From Halicephalobus mephisto (lineage: Eukaryota; Nematoda; Chromadorea; Rhabditida; Panagrolaimidae), in contig SWDT01000011.1 of the NCBI GenBank assembly GCA_009193035.1, positions 434,001 to 498,000 on the forward strand: a DNA stretch of 64,000 nt. Reading direction: 5' to 3'. The position numbers and the translations under genes are program-made. The notes under the pieces were generated by a model that saw only the letters and a program-made list of their open reading frames with translations, had not been told where the DNA came from and made no database searches. How positions within the stretch are numbered: the first letter of the stretch is position 1; every line of letters starts with the position of its first letter. This document shows positions 19,436 to 29,079 of the stretch, piece after piece.

Positions 19436-20551
19436 TTAACCATCTAGATTACTCGAAGCCGCTACACTGTGTTTTTTGGTCACTTGCCATATGTCGAAGC
19501 ATTCTGATTCAGCGTAACTAGTGCCTAAATTGATTAATTTTACAAATATCATTAATGATGAAATACCTGGATCTCCGGGAGGCGATGGGGGAATTTTTAT
19601 GTTGGATATCTGAGCATTGGTCCTGTCTATAGAGGTAGAGAGGATTTCTCTCGCTTGAGCGATAGATTTGGCCATTTTCGTCAGGACCCGTTTTAATTTT
19701 TGGTTTTGTTCTCGCTGGATCTGGATCAACGTGGTTCTGGCCTGTATCACGCGAAATTCGTTCAGTAAATGGTGGAAATTGAAAAATAACAACGCAAGAT
19801 CCTCGAATTTTGCCGCCGTGTCGGTCGACATAGGATTACTTCTGAAAATTACATAAAATTAATAAAAAAAAATAAATGAGAATTATCTGATTAGTGAAAA
19901 TTAACGAAAATCATATATAATAAATAAAAATTAGTGAAAATTATATAAAATTAACGGAAATCATATATAATAAATAAAAATTAACAAAAATTATATAAAA
20001 TTAACGAAAATCACATAGGTTTAGTAAAAATGAGTGGAATTTGGGTAAAATTAATGAAAATTAACGAAAATTATATATAATTAATGATGTAAAATAAAAA
20101 TTGCACATTATTAGTAATATATAACGGAACTTGTATATTGTTAATAATATACAGTAAAATCATATTAGGAATGATAACCATGAGTAATTATTCATGATTA
20201 AGGATGAAGAATAAAAAGAAAACCAACGTTATCAATAATTGAGTGAGATCCAGGAAAGCCGCAATGATACTAGCTTTGAGTTTCTTTAATTCCGTCTTGA
20301 TGTCTTCCATCGACCTTACTTCACCGAAATACTGAGGCAAACCGAGTGCTGGAAGATTGGGAACCATCGGCTAGAAGTCACACAAGGATTTAGAAACATT
20401 TTCATATATGAACTTTTACCTCTTCGAGATCATAGTCTTCTCCGAAAACGCGGAACTTCTGGGGAACCGGTGGGGGCGGGGGACAGGTACCTGCTTTGGC
20501 ATTCGATTCTGTGTAATATTTGGCGTAAATCGGAGGATTTGGAAAAGCCAT
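19436..20551 (-). CDS. MED7: Mediator subunit 7 (MED7)
   Basis: Mediator middle-module subunit forming a hinge with MED21. Exons on the minus strand: 20551-20420, 20370-20228, 19841-19567, 19524-19436; 212 aa (human 233). The N terminus has the family's proline-rich opening (AFPNPPIYAKYYTESNAKAG, CPPPPPVPQKFRVFGEDY), then GLPQYFGEVRSMEDIKTELK, LDLTQLLI, and LALLFFNFHHLLNEFRVIQA matching [20 protein letters not shown] of human MED7. The last intron (19525-19566) is 42 nt and in frame, so retention would insert 14 residues. The third intron (387 nt) is AT-rich repeats. Head-to-head with FOXRED1. Confidence 0.92.
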
Positions 20552-20705
20552 GGATAAAATAAACAAAAACGAAAAACAAGAATTTCATGGATTTCGACAT
20601 TGGCGTTTCGTCCTTAATTTTTCCATTTTTGGCGTTTTGTTCTTAATGTTTTTATTTTCTTGATAATTCCCACTGATTTCGTATATCTATTTAGGCTTTA
20701 TTGTT
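20552..20705. promoter_or_regulatory. Divergent promoter MED7 / FOXRED1
   Basis: Only 154 bp between the two ATGs. It includes two copies of a short word (TTTGGCGTTTTGTTCTTAAT and ATTGGCGTTTCGTCCTTAAT, 20599-20646) and an AG (atttag) 12 nt before the FOXRED1 start. Confidence 0.5.
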
Positions 20706-23019
20706 ATGAATATTTCTCGAAAATTACTGTTGTTATCTCCTAGGATTGGTCCCCAGACCAGCTCGCTTCAAACTTCAGCAGTCAGATTATGGGAAAAATA
20801 CGACAATGAACGTCACTACGAACCCGGCGAGGACCCCATGGGACGGCTCTGGCACGGCCTCACATACGACTTCAGGAGATGGAAAACCCGGTACAACAAA
20901 GCCAGAGACGACGCTTTCAAAAGAAGAAATCCGATTGCTCATATGAAGCGAGACGTGCTCAACCACGAGCTCCTTCCTTACCGGACAGAAGTCCTCATCA
21001 TCGGCGGCGGATTGACTGGTTCATCTACGGCTTACTGGGTCAAGGAACGGTTCAGGGACGAGGATTTCCATGTACACGTCATCGAGAGTCCACACAAAGT
21101 AAGGATATTTTCTATATATAAAAACAGCAATTTTATATGTAAAACTTAAAATTTCCGATATTTCTCACATGATTGTAATAATTTTCGGAATTTTTATATA
21201 CAAAAAATAATTTTTTACATGTAAAAATCACTTTCCTTGTATAAAAACCCAACTTTTTCAATATTTTCCATATAATTTCGGTAATTTTCGGTATTTTTAT
21301 ATAAAAATAACGACTTTCTATAGATAAAAATCACTTATCTTATATAAAAACCCAACTTTTTCAATAATTTTCAATATTTTTATATAAAAATAACGACTTT
21401 CTATAGATAAAAATCACTCTCCTTGTATAAAAACCCAAATTTTTCAATAATTTTCAATATTTTTATATAAAAATAACGACTTTCTATAGATAAAAATCAC
21501 TTATCTTATATAAAAACCCAACTTTTTCAATAATTTTCGGTATTGTTATATAAAAATAACGACTTTCTATAGATAAAAAATCACTTTTCTTATATAAAAA
21601 CCCAACTTTTTCAATAATTTTCAGTATTTTTTGTATAAAAGTCCTAATTTTTAAACTTTTTATCGGGAGATAATAATTTTAAAAATACTTTTATATGTAC
21701 AAAGTAATTTTCGAACTTTTTGTATAAAAGTAATTTTTAAATTTTATACAAAAATAATAATTTTCTTATTTCCAGTTTTGTGAAAGCAGATCAATGTTGT
21801 CCAATGGACCGATTACCCAGCAATTCTCTGTTCCTGAATTTGTTGAGATGTCTTTGTTCTCGGCCGAGTTTCTGAAGCATGCTGGAGAACATCTGAAGGT
21901 TTTAGGTAAAAATCCAAAGATGAATTTCTAAATTACAGGGAGTTTTTAGACAATGATCCTCCGGACATTAATCTGCTTCCAGTCGGTTTCATGTATCTGG
22001 CCAGGAATCAGGAAGAAGCCGATGTTATGAAAGAAAATTGGAAAATGCAGATCGAAAAAGGCGCAAAAGTCGCTTATTACGCGCAAACGGAGTTAAAAAA
22101 CAGATTTCCATTTATGAACTTTGACGATATTGTCGCCGGAACCTATGGATTAGAAAACGAAGGCTTAATTGACACTTGGCAACTGTTGTCAGCAATCCGG
22201 GAGAAAAATATCACTTTAGGGGTGACTTACGTCAAAGGAACAGTGGAAGGTTTTGCGTTTCAAAGACAGATAGGACTTCCAGATGCTCATTATTACATCC
22301 AGAATGTGGAAGAAGCGGATCAGAATGCCCTTTCAAAACGGAGACTGACTGGAGTGTACATCAGACCACAGATGGTCGGAGCTTCGGCACGACATGTCAG
22401 GTCTCATTTCATCGTCAATTGTGCTGGTCCCTGGGCTGGAGAAATATCCAGATTAGCAGGATTCGGATCTGGACCTGGGCTTTCTTCGATTCCTATCCCG
22501 ATAGAACCCAGGAAAAGAGTGAATTTCGTAATTCATGCTCCTGATGTCCCTTCTTTCGACATCCCTGCTTTTACGGATCCAGAAGGCGTCTTCTGTAGAC
22601 CTCACGATGCTGGAAATAACTTTGTTTGTGGCAGAATCCCAACGAGAAGTGATGACGCTAAAACGGACCATTCTGATATGTCTATAGATTACGGTGAATT
22701 TTACGATCGAATATGGCCAATTTTGGTTTCGAGAATTCCGAATTTTAAAAACGCAAAAGTAATCAACGCTTGGTCGATGTACAACGACGTCAATACTTTT
22801 GATGATATACCTATTTTAAGTGATCATTTGCAATTTCCGAATTTTTATGTCATGGCTGGATTTGGAAATTATGGTCCGCAAATGAGTATTGCGGCAGGAA
22901 AATTATTTTCAGAAAAAATTTTTGATGGAGCTTATACAACGACGAATGTTAGGAAATACGATATGAGGAGAATCATGCATGGAAACAAGATTCATGAACC
23001 TTTGAAATGTTCTGTTTAG
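20706..23019 (+). CDS. FOXRED1: FAD-dependent oxidoreductase FOXRED1
   Basis: Mitochondrial DAO-family flavoprotein needed for respiratory complex I assembly. Exons 20706-21098, 21776-21905, 21950-23019; 530 aa (human 486). The N terminus is basic and serine-rich, compatible with a mitochondrial presequence. The dinucleotide-binding motif is at 96-105 (VLIIGGGLTG). Other matches: ITQQFSVPEFVEMSLFSAEF, VNCAGPWAGEISRLAGFGSG, PIEPRKRVNFVIH, VFCRPHDAGNNFVCGR and FYVMAGFGNYGPQMS. In exon 2/3 I used donor G|gtaaaa and acceptor tttttag|AC because it keeps frame (VLDNDPP); the nearer acag gives a stop. The first intron is a tandem AT repeat. Confidence 0.93.
21240..21640. repeat. Tandem repeat, FOXRED1 intron 1
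   Basis: About five copies of a unit of roughly 80-90 bp containing ATAACGACTTTCTATAGAT, AAAAATCACTT and TATAAAAACCCAACTTTTTC. The intron donor region uses the same vocabulary. Confidence 0.85.
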
Positions 23020-23301
23020 GGTTTTTTTAGGTTTTTGATATATGGATGTAGAGTTTTTTAGGTTTTTAATATATGGATATAGATTATTTTTGGAAATTGA
23101 AAACTAATGGATTTCCATTTGTTATTTTATTATTTTTATATAATTTGTTTATTTTTCCCATTTTTTACATAATTTTTAAATTTTTACATAATTTTTAAAT
23201 TTTTATATAATTTTTTAGTTTTTTATATAATTTTTTAGTTTTTTATATAATTTTTAAATTTTTATATAATTTTTTAATTATTTTCCAACTTTTTAGGCAT
23301 T
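23020..23301. other. FOXRED1-URI1 spacer, same strand
   Basis: 282 bp of AT-rich sequence with reiterated TTTTTATATAATTTTTTAG (23150-23280). It ends in ccaactttttag 5 nt before the URI1 ATG, which could be a cis acceptor, a trans-splice acceptor, or chance. No separate promoter-like GC block is visible, unlike other intergenic regions. Confidence 0.45.
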
Positions 23302-24468
23302 ATGGAACCTAATAATGGAGAAAACGGGTTAGAAGATGCCACACGTAAGAGATTGGAAACTTTGAAGAATTATGCTCAGGAAGAAATCAAATATTGTGAT
23401 ACTCAGATTAAGGAACAAGAAAAAGAATTGGCTGATTTTGTCAATTTGTCAAAGAAAATAGAAGTATTTCCTAAAAAATTACAACATCGAAATGAATGGA
23501 TCCCGATTTGTGATGTAGGATTTATAAAAGGAACCTACGTAGACACTAACAGATTCCAAATCATGATTGGAAACGGATATTTCGTAGAAAAATCAGCACA
23601 TGAAACAATACAATTCATCAACAGGAAATTAAAAAACGTTCAAAAAATAAAAGAAGGTTTCGAAAAACAAAAAACTCTAGCTTCAAGTAGATTAGAATTC
23701 GCACAAGAACTTTTCGAACAAGAATTAATCGAAATCAAAGACGAATATTCAGAAAAAAAAATGAAAAAATCAACATTGCCGATGGAACCGGTGACGGACA
23801 ATGAAGCAGAATCCATAATGGAAATGTTAAACAAATTAGAATTGAAAGAAAAACAAGAAAATGAAATAGAAGAAATAAAAGAAGAACCAAAATCTGAAAG
23901 ATATTCAAAAATGGCCAAAGGAAAATCAAAATTTCCAAAAAAACCCAAAGGAATTTCTCAAGAAGATTTTGAAAATTTATTAAAACAAATAGATAGATTA
24001 GATACATCAGATGAAAATTCAGAAGATTATGATGATGAAGATTTTGAAGAAGAATTATCCTTTGAAGTTGATGAAGAAAATTTGGATTCAGATGATTCTA
24101 TAGAACCTAAGAAAATTAAAAATGTTCATTTTTCAAAAGAATTAGAATCAGGACCATCTCAATCTGTAAATATTAAAGAAGAACCTAAATCTATATTAAA
24201 AAATAAAAATGAAAAAACATTTGTTAATGAAGAAGCTATCAAAGAAATGAATAATGTTGAAAAATCTCGAACAATTTTACCACAAACAGATGTTTGTTAA
24301 TTTTTCTTACTATTTATCTAATTTTTGGTATTTCAGGCATTCAAAGGTGTTTTTATAGAAAAGAATACTCATGTCCTTGGTCCAAGTACATCTGCAGCAA
24401 TGGACACCGCTGAACAATCAAAGAAACCGGTCTCCCGTTTCAAGGCACAGAGAATGGGACTGAGATAA
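23302..24468 (+). CDS. URI1-like: URI1-type prefoldin-like protein
   Basis: URI is an unconventional prefoldin of the R2TP/prefoldin-like complex that binds RNA polymerase II subunit RPB5. Exons 23302-24291 and 24337-24468 (intron 45 nt, donor gtttgt); 373 aa. Residues 10-145 form an alpha-prefoldin fold: long helices with a central beta hairpin (EWIPICDVGFIKGTYVDTNR). A long acidic/Lys-rich region includes an extreme Asp/Glu run near residues 230-260. The C terminus (GVFIEKNTHVLGPSTSAA, KKPVSRFKAQRMGLR) matches URI's terminal box (GTVVERD...GPSTS...PVSKFKAAR). Same strand as FOXRED1. Confidence 0.88.
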
Positions 24469-24653
24469 GTCAGGCGAAAATATTTATCATGTTTAAAATT
24501 GTTGATTTTTACCTCAAAAATTAAAAACTTCCAACGATATTGTACAATTTAAATTTTCGAGTAAAGAAAAACTTGACATGCAAGTTAAGCCTTCAACAAA
24601 ATGTTATAGAAACAACAGAAATAATAGCCAACGTATAGGAGGCAATAATTGAT

Positions 24654-25067
24654 TTAGTTGACACCGAGAAGTTCGACATCGAAAACGAGAGTAGCGTTCG
24701 GGGGGATGACTCCACCAGCTCCACTAGCTGAAAATGGATATAAGTTAAAGGAACCTGAAGAAATACTTTACCTCCATAACCCATATCAGGAGAGATGGTT
24801 AGCTTGGCACGTTGTCCAACAGACATCTTGGCGACTCCTTCGTCCCATCCCTTGATAACTTCTCCTTTGCCGATCTTGAACTTGAATGGTGATCCACGAT
24901 CGCGGGAGCTGTCAACCTTCTTCCCGCTGGTTAAAGTAAGAACGTAGTGGCAGGTAACAGTTTGACCAGCTTTGGGGAAAGTCTTTCCTAAAAATCAAGC
25001 ACTATTATCAATTACTAAATCAAAAGTTACCATCTCCTTCTTTGATTGTTTCGATTTCAACAGGCAT
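24654..25067 (-). CDS. FKBP1A-like: FKBP12-type peptidyl-prolyl isomerase
   Basis: Cytosolic FK506-binding protein; catalyses proline cis-trans isomerisation. Exons 25067-25031, 24987-24772, 24727-24654; introns of 43 and 44 nt; 108 aa, the exact length of FKBP12. Sequence landmarks: [53 protein letters not shown] with [20 protein letters not shown], and [18 protein letters not shown]. The active-site Trp and hydrophobic pocket residues of the family are present. An acceptor-like tacgttttcag lies about 28 nt before the ATG. Convergent with URI1. Confidence 0.97.
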
Positions 25068-26487
25068 GATTGAGGTAAAATCGGATTCTCAACTGAAAAC
25101 GTAAAATATCAGGAACAAATCGAATGCTTAGCAACGAAAAGTCTCCAAATGGCTCGGACGAATTTTTAAAATGGCAAAAGTGAAACGCACGACTGAACCT
25201 CCTTCGAAAGGCGGGACAAAGAAAGACAAACCCGAAAACACAAACGGAAAATTAGATAAAAGGAATCTTCCTAGTCATACTCGTTAATAAACCGAACTAT
25301 TAGCTAATCAGTAGATGAAAGAGTCGTAAACAGGTAACCTGAAATAATCGACAAAAAACCAGGATTGGAGGCAGGCAGCAAAACAAAGTGGCCAGTGCGA
25401 GTAGGTTCCACTGTAAATCGGGAACGCGGGAAATTCAAAAATAACAATGATCAGGTTTGGAAACAAAACTGCGAACTGGACGCACTATGAGCCAGTAACG
25501 CGGGAAGTTCAAAAAATTACAAAGATGAGGACTAGAAAACATAAAACACTTGTCGAATCAGATTTAATACAAGTAACGTGGAATTTCAAAAATAACAATA
25601 AGATTGGAAATAACAAAAATCCAGTATGAATCGGATATGTTATGAAAGAGTATTCTAGAAAATTCAAAAACTGAACTAGTGGGATTAAAATAGAAAAGCA
25701 TAAAGACAAATGTAAGTTGAATCCGATGTAAAGGAGTAGCGCGGGAAATTCAAAAGCTACACAATCAAGGTTAGAAATAACAAAACAAAAATTCATTACG
25801 AAATAGATATAAAAGTAATTCAAGAAATTCAAAAGTTATGGCAGTAAAATTAGAAACTATAAAGCATAAAAACCAAGGAAAATTAGATATGTTATAGAAA
25901 ATACAACGAGAACTCTAAAAATAAAAACAGTCAAAGCTAAAAATAACAGCCTAAAGAAATATTGCGCAAATTGAATGTATTCTAAAGTGTAATTCAGAAA
26001 ATTCAAAAGTTAGAATGATTGGGTTAGAAACTACAGAATATAAAAACCAGGGAAAGTGAATATATTATTTTAAAAATATCAAGAGAAATTTAAAAATAAG
26101 AAAGGTTAAAGTTAAAAATAGGAAAATAAAGAAAAATAGAGTAAATTAGACATATCGCAAAAGAGTAATTCAGGAAAATTCAAAGGTTAGAAATTATAAA
26201 AACGGAAAATTAGATATATTATTTTAAAAATAAGAACGGTTCAAGTTAAAAATAGGAAAATAAGGAAAAATAGAGTAAATTAGACATATCGCAAGAGAGT
26301 AATCTAGGAAAATTAAAAGTTAGAATGATTAGGGTTAGAAGTAAAGCACAAAGCCAGTGCGAGTTCCATCCACTGTGAACCAGTAACGCGGGAAATTCAA
26401 AAATTACACCGACTTCAGTCCTGGTTCTTTGCTCAACTAGATTGCGATTTTTCGTTTTTTCCTATTGTTGTTAGTTATTAGGATTGA
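25068..26487. repeat. Divergent FKBP/TMEM242 spacer filled with degenerate repeats
   Basis: About 1.4 kb. From about 25390 to 26440 it is a degenerate tandem array (units of roughly 100-130 bp) with recurring words GCGGGAAATTCAAAAATTAC, TTAGAAACTATAAAGCATAA and GGAAAATTAGATATATTAT. A nearly unmutated unit with GCCAGTGCGAGT lies at each end (25392 and 26353). No gene recognised. Confidence 0.7.
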
Positions 26488-26980
26488 ATGTCATCTAATC
26501 AGCCGTCAAACTCTACGTCAGAAAATGATACCCAGAAATCGAACTGGATTACGACGATCAAGTTAGGTAAGTTTTTATTTTTTAAATTTTCTTTGATTTT
26601 TAAAATTTTTCATATATGAATTTTCAGCTTGTACTGTAACAACAGCTACGTTCTTCGGATTAGGAGTAAGGGCAGCGTGGAAACAAGGAAAACCGATGGA
26701 TCCGACGGAATTATCCAAGGCAAAAGTCATGAGCGGAGTCGGATTCGCGTCGAAGGCCCTCGGGATCGCCACTGTCATCACGGTTTCTGGTTTCGGTCTG
26801 GTAGTTCTCGGGATTTCTGCTTTGTTGGATGTCCATTCCCCTACTCAATTCGGTCAGAAGATGAAGAACACATTCGGCGACAAATACCGGATATCCAAGG
26901 GAGATTCTCAGACTTACGAAACTTTGACAGAACTTTTCGAAGCCGTCAGCAAGAAAGAAACCAAAGAAGCTCAGAATTAA
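26488..26980 (+). CDS. TMEM242-like: TMEM242-like membrane protein
   Basis: TMEM242 is an inner-mitochondrial-membrane protein involved in ATP synthase c-ring assembly. Exons 26488-26566 and 26628-26980 (intron 61 nt); 143 aa (human 141). There are two hydrophobic segments: TIKLACTVTTATFFGLGVRA and GIATVITVSGFGLVVLGISA. The motif LLDVHSPTQFGQKMKNTFG aligns with ALGVHSMNDFRSKMQSIF of the human protein, and ELSKAKVMSGVGFASKALG corresponds to the loop. The intron contains the palindrome TTCATATATGAA. Convergent with SERAC1 (114 bp between stops). Confidence 0.85.
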
Positions 26981-27094
26981 TAGTATGTTTTTATGAATTC
27001 TTAGAAACTAGGACTCAGATTAGGGGTGTATTTTTTGTTGAGTTTAACTCAAGTATAAAGGTGAATTTTCTCTGAACAGAATTTTATTCCTATC

Positions 27095-28812
27095 TTAATC
27101 CACTTTCGAGGGCTTGACACCGATAACCTTGAGGGCATCTCTGACAAAGTTCAGGATGACTCCGTAGACAGGGGCTTGGGGGTTTTCTGGCTTGCAGACG
27201 TTGTGATGGCATTCGTCGATGTGGTAGAGGGCTCCGATCCCGAGATATCCGGAATCCGGCGGCACTATGTATCGTTTCGTTCCAAAAATCGGAGTCGGAT
27301 GGCATTCTACAGTAGAAACAATCACCGGAATCGACTTTACAATCTTCATAAAATCAGAATTCAGCTGAAAAAGAAGAATTTTCTTTGTTTTTTACTTTCC
27401 AACAAACCCGTTGATTTAGTTCGTTTTCAACTTTCAGAAATTTGACGTCATCAGAAGGCCTCAACATGCTGTGTGCGAAGGCAGACGCCACAGGACTTCC
27501 CTTGTGCGGAGTGGCCATGAAGAGAATCCCTACCGTATTCCTTCTGAGCTTCTCATTCTCGACTAGCATGCTTTTGACCAGCAGACCTCCCATCGAATGA
27601 CAGACGAAAACCACAGGTCGAGAGCCGATTCCTGCGTCGTTGAAGCTTTGCCGGAACTTCCTGGATCTGTCGTTGACTGTCTCCATTACTTGACCGAATT
27701 GAAGGAGTCTGGTGGAGTAGTCGACTCCGAGGATCCTAACGGGGACGTTGAGGTCCTTCTGAAGCCAGTCCCTGGGCCAGAACCGGGTCGTCTTCATCGT
27801 CGGGCTGTCCTTCTGTCTCCAAGTCCTAAAAACAGATCCACGAAGTCCATGTACGAATACAATGTCCAGGACAGGTTTGGTTTCCAAAGAAGGTCTGTGC
27901 AGTTCGTAAATCGCCTGAGGCAAGTAGTAGTCTTCCAAACCGAACGAATACAGCATGTTGATGAAGATCTTCTGGGTCAGAATCTCTTCTTCCGGATGAG
28001 GGGGGTCATTCAGAAGGTCTACCAAGATCGGATACCAGTCGGATTCAACGATGGCTTCGGCACAGGCTTTTCCGTCGTGTGCAATTTCGCTCAAAACTTT
28101 CAAAACGACGATTCCGAGGTCTTTGTGGTTCTCGTTGTAGATCCGGAAGATGCTCAACAAGGCTTGAAGGATGCCTTGATGGACAAGTCTCCTACAACTG
28201 TCGAATTCGGTTTTGTACAGCAAGACATGGAGCAACGTCGTCAGCTTCTGAATCTTGGAGGGCTTCTCCTGCATCCCCGGCGTCCGGAAAACAGAGTCTT
28301 GACAGCTCAGGTCCTCTTCCCCGCAGACGTTGATGGAGTACCAGTTCATGGCGGCGTCCCAAACCCTATCTAGATCCAGTCTATGAAGCAAAGCGTCGAA
28401 GTCGTCGTCGTTGAATTTCGTTTTTCCGGGTTCGATTTTATGCAACTTGGTCAAGGGGCTTTTCTGGATAGCCAACAGCACCCATATCTTCGGATCGACA
28501 TCTCGTGGGTCTTCTGGAGGTTTAAATTTCCCTGAATTTTAATTTTTTTAATGATATTTGGGGAAACCAAACCTATAAGAAAAGCTTCTTCGATTTCCTT
28601 CAACGACCATTTTCCTTTTTTTTCTGTTGGTTGTACCACTTCTGACATCATCCTCGTGAAACTAGTTGTTGGAACTTCATCTGGACTTTGTCCGAAAAAT
28701 GAAAACGAGAAACTGAAAAAATTAAATTCATATATAAAAATTAAAAATTTCAAAACTCTCACCTAGCAGCTCCGGCGGGCAGGATAATTCTCTTAAACAG
28801 CAGTCTGTACAT
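27095..28812 (-). CDS. SERAC1-like: SERAC1-like serine active-site protein
   Basis: SERAC1 is a mitochondria/ER-contact protein for phosphatidylglycerol remodelling. Exons 28812-28763, 28712-28573, 28531-27408, 27364-27095; 527 aa (human 654). Armadillo-like middle region: [35 protein letters not shown]. Alpha/beta-hydrolase core: [40 protein letters not shown], and the nucleophile elbow in [18 protein letters not shown], followed by MATPHKGSP. The C terminus [20 protein letters not shown] matches the family's [20 protein letters not shown]. Head-to-head with GTF2H2. Confidence 0.93.
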
Positions 28813-29079
28813 CTTTGGTGAATTACATGAAAGAAAAAACTTCAAAATTAAATTAAAAGGAAAATTTAAAATTCCAGAAGTTTCCTTATTTGCGTAAACA
28901 CCGATTTCGCCGTGATTGGCGTCGTGTTCCTTTTGATTATTTACTTTTTCTTTGAAATTAAAAATTGGCGTCGTGTTCCTTTTGATTATTTACTTTTTCT
29001 ATAAAATCAAAATTTCAAAAGTTTTCAATTTTCTTTAATTTCGCCGTGATTCCTTCATGATATTGTTTTAAAAACAAAC
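28813..29079. promoter_or_regulatory. Divergent promoter SERAC1 / GTF2H2 with a duplicated block
   Basis: 267 bp. A 40-bp block (ATTGGCGTCGTGTTCCTTTT then GATTATTTACTTTTTCT) occurs twice in tandem at 28915-28957 and 28966-29003. A related ttcgccgtgatt word recurs at 28907 and 29039. Confidence 0.55.

Noticed and set aside
27597..28373. 258-aa plus-strand ORF antisense to SERAC1
   Set aside because: Long open antisense frame caused by codon bias; SERAC1 itself is unambiguous.
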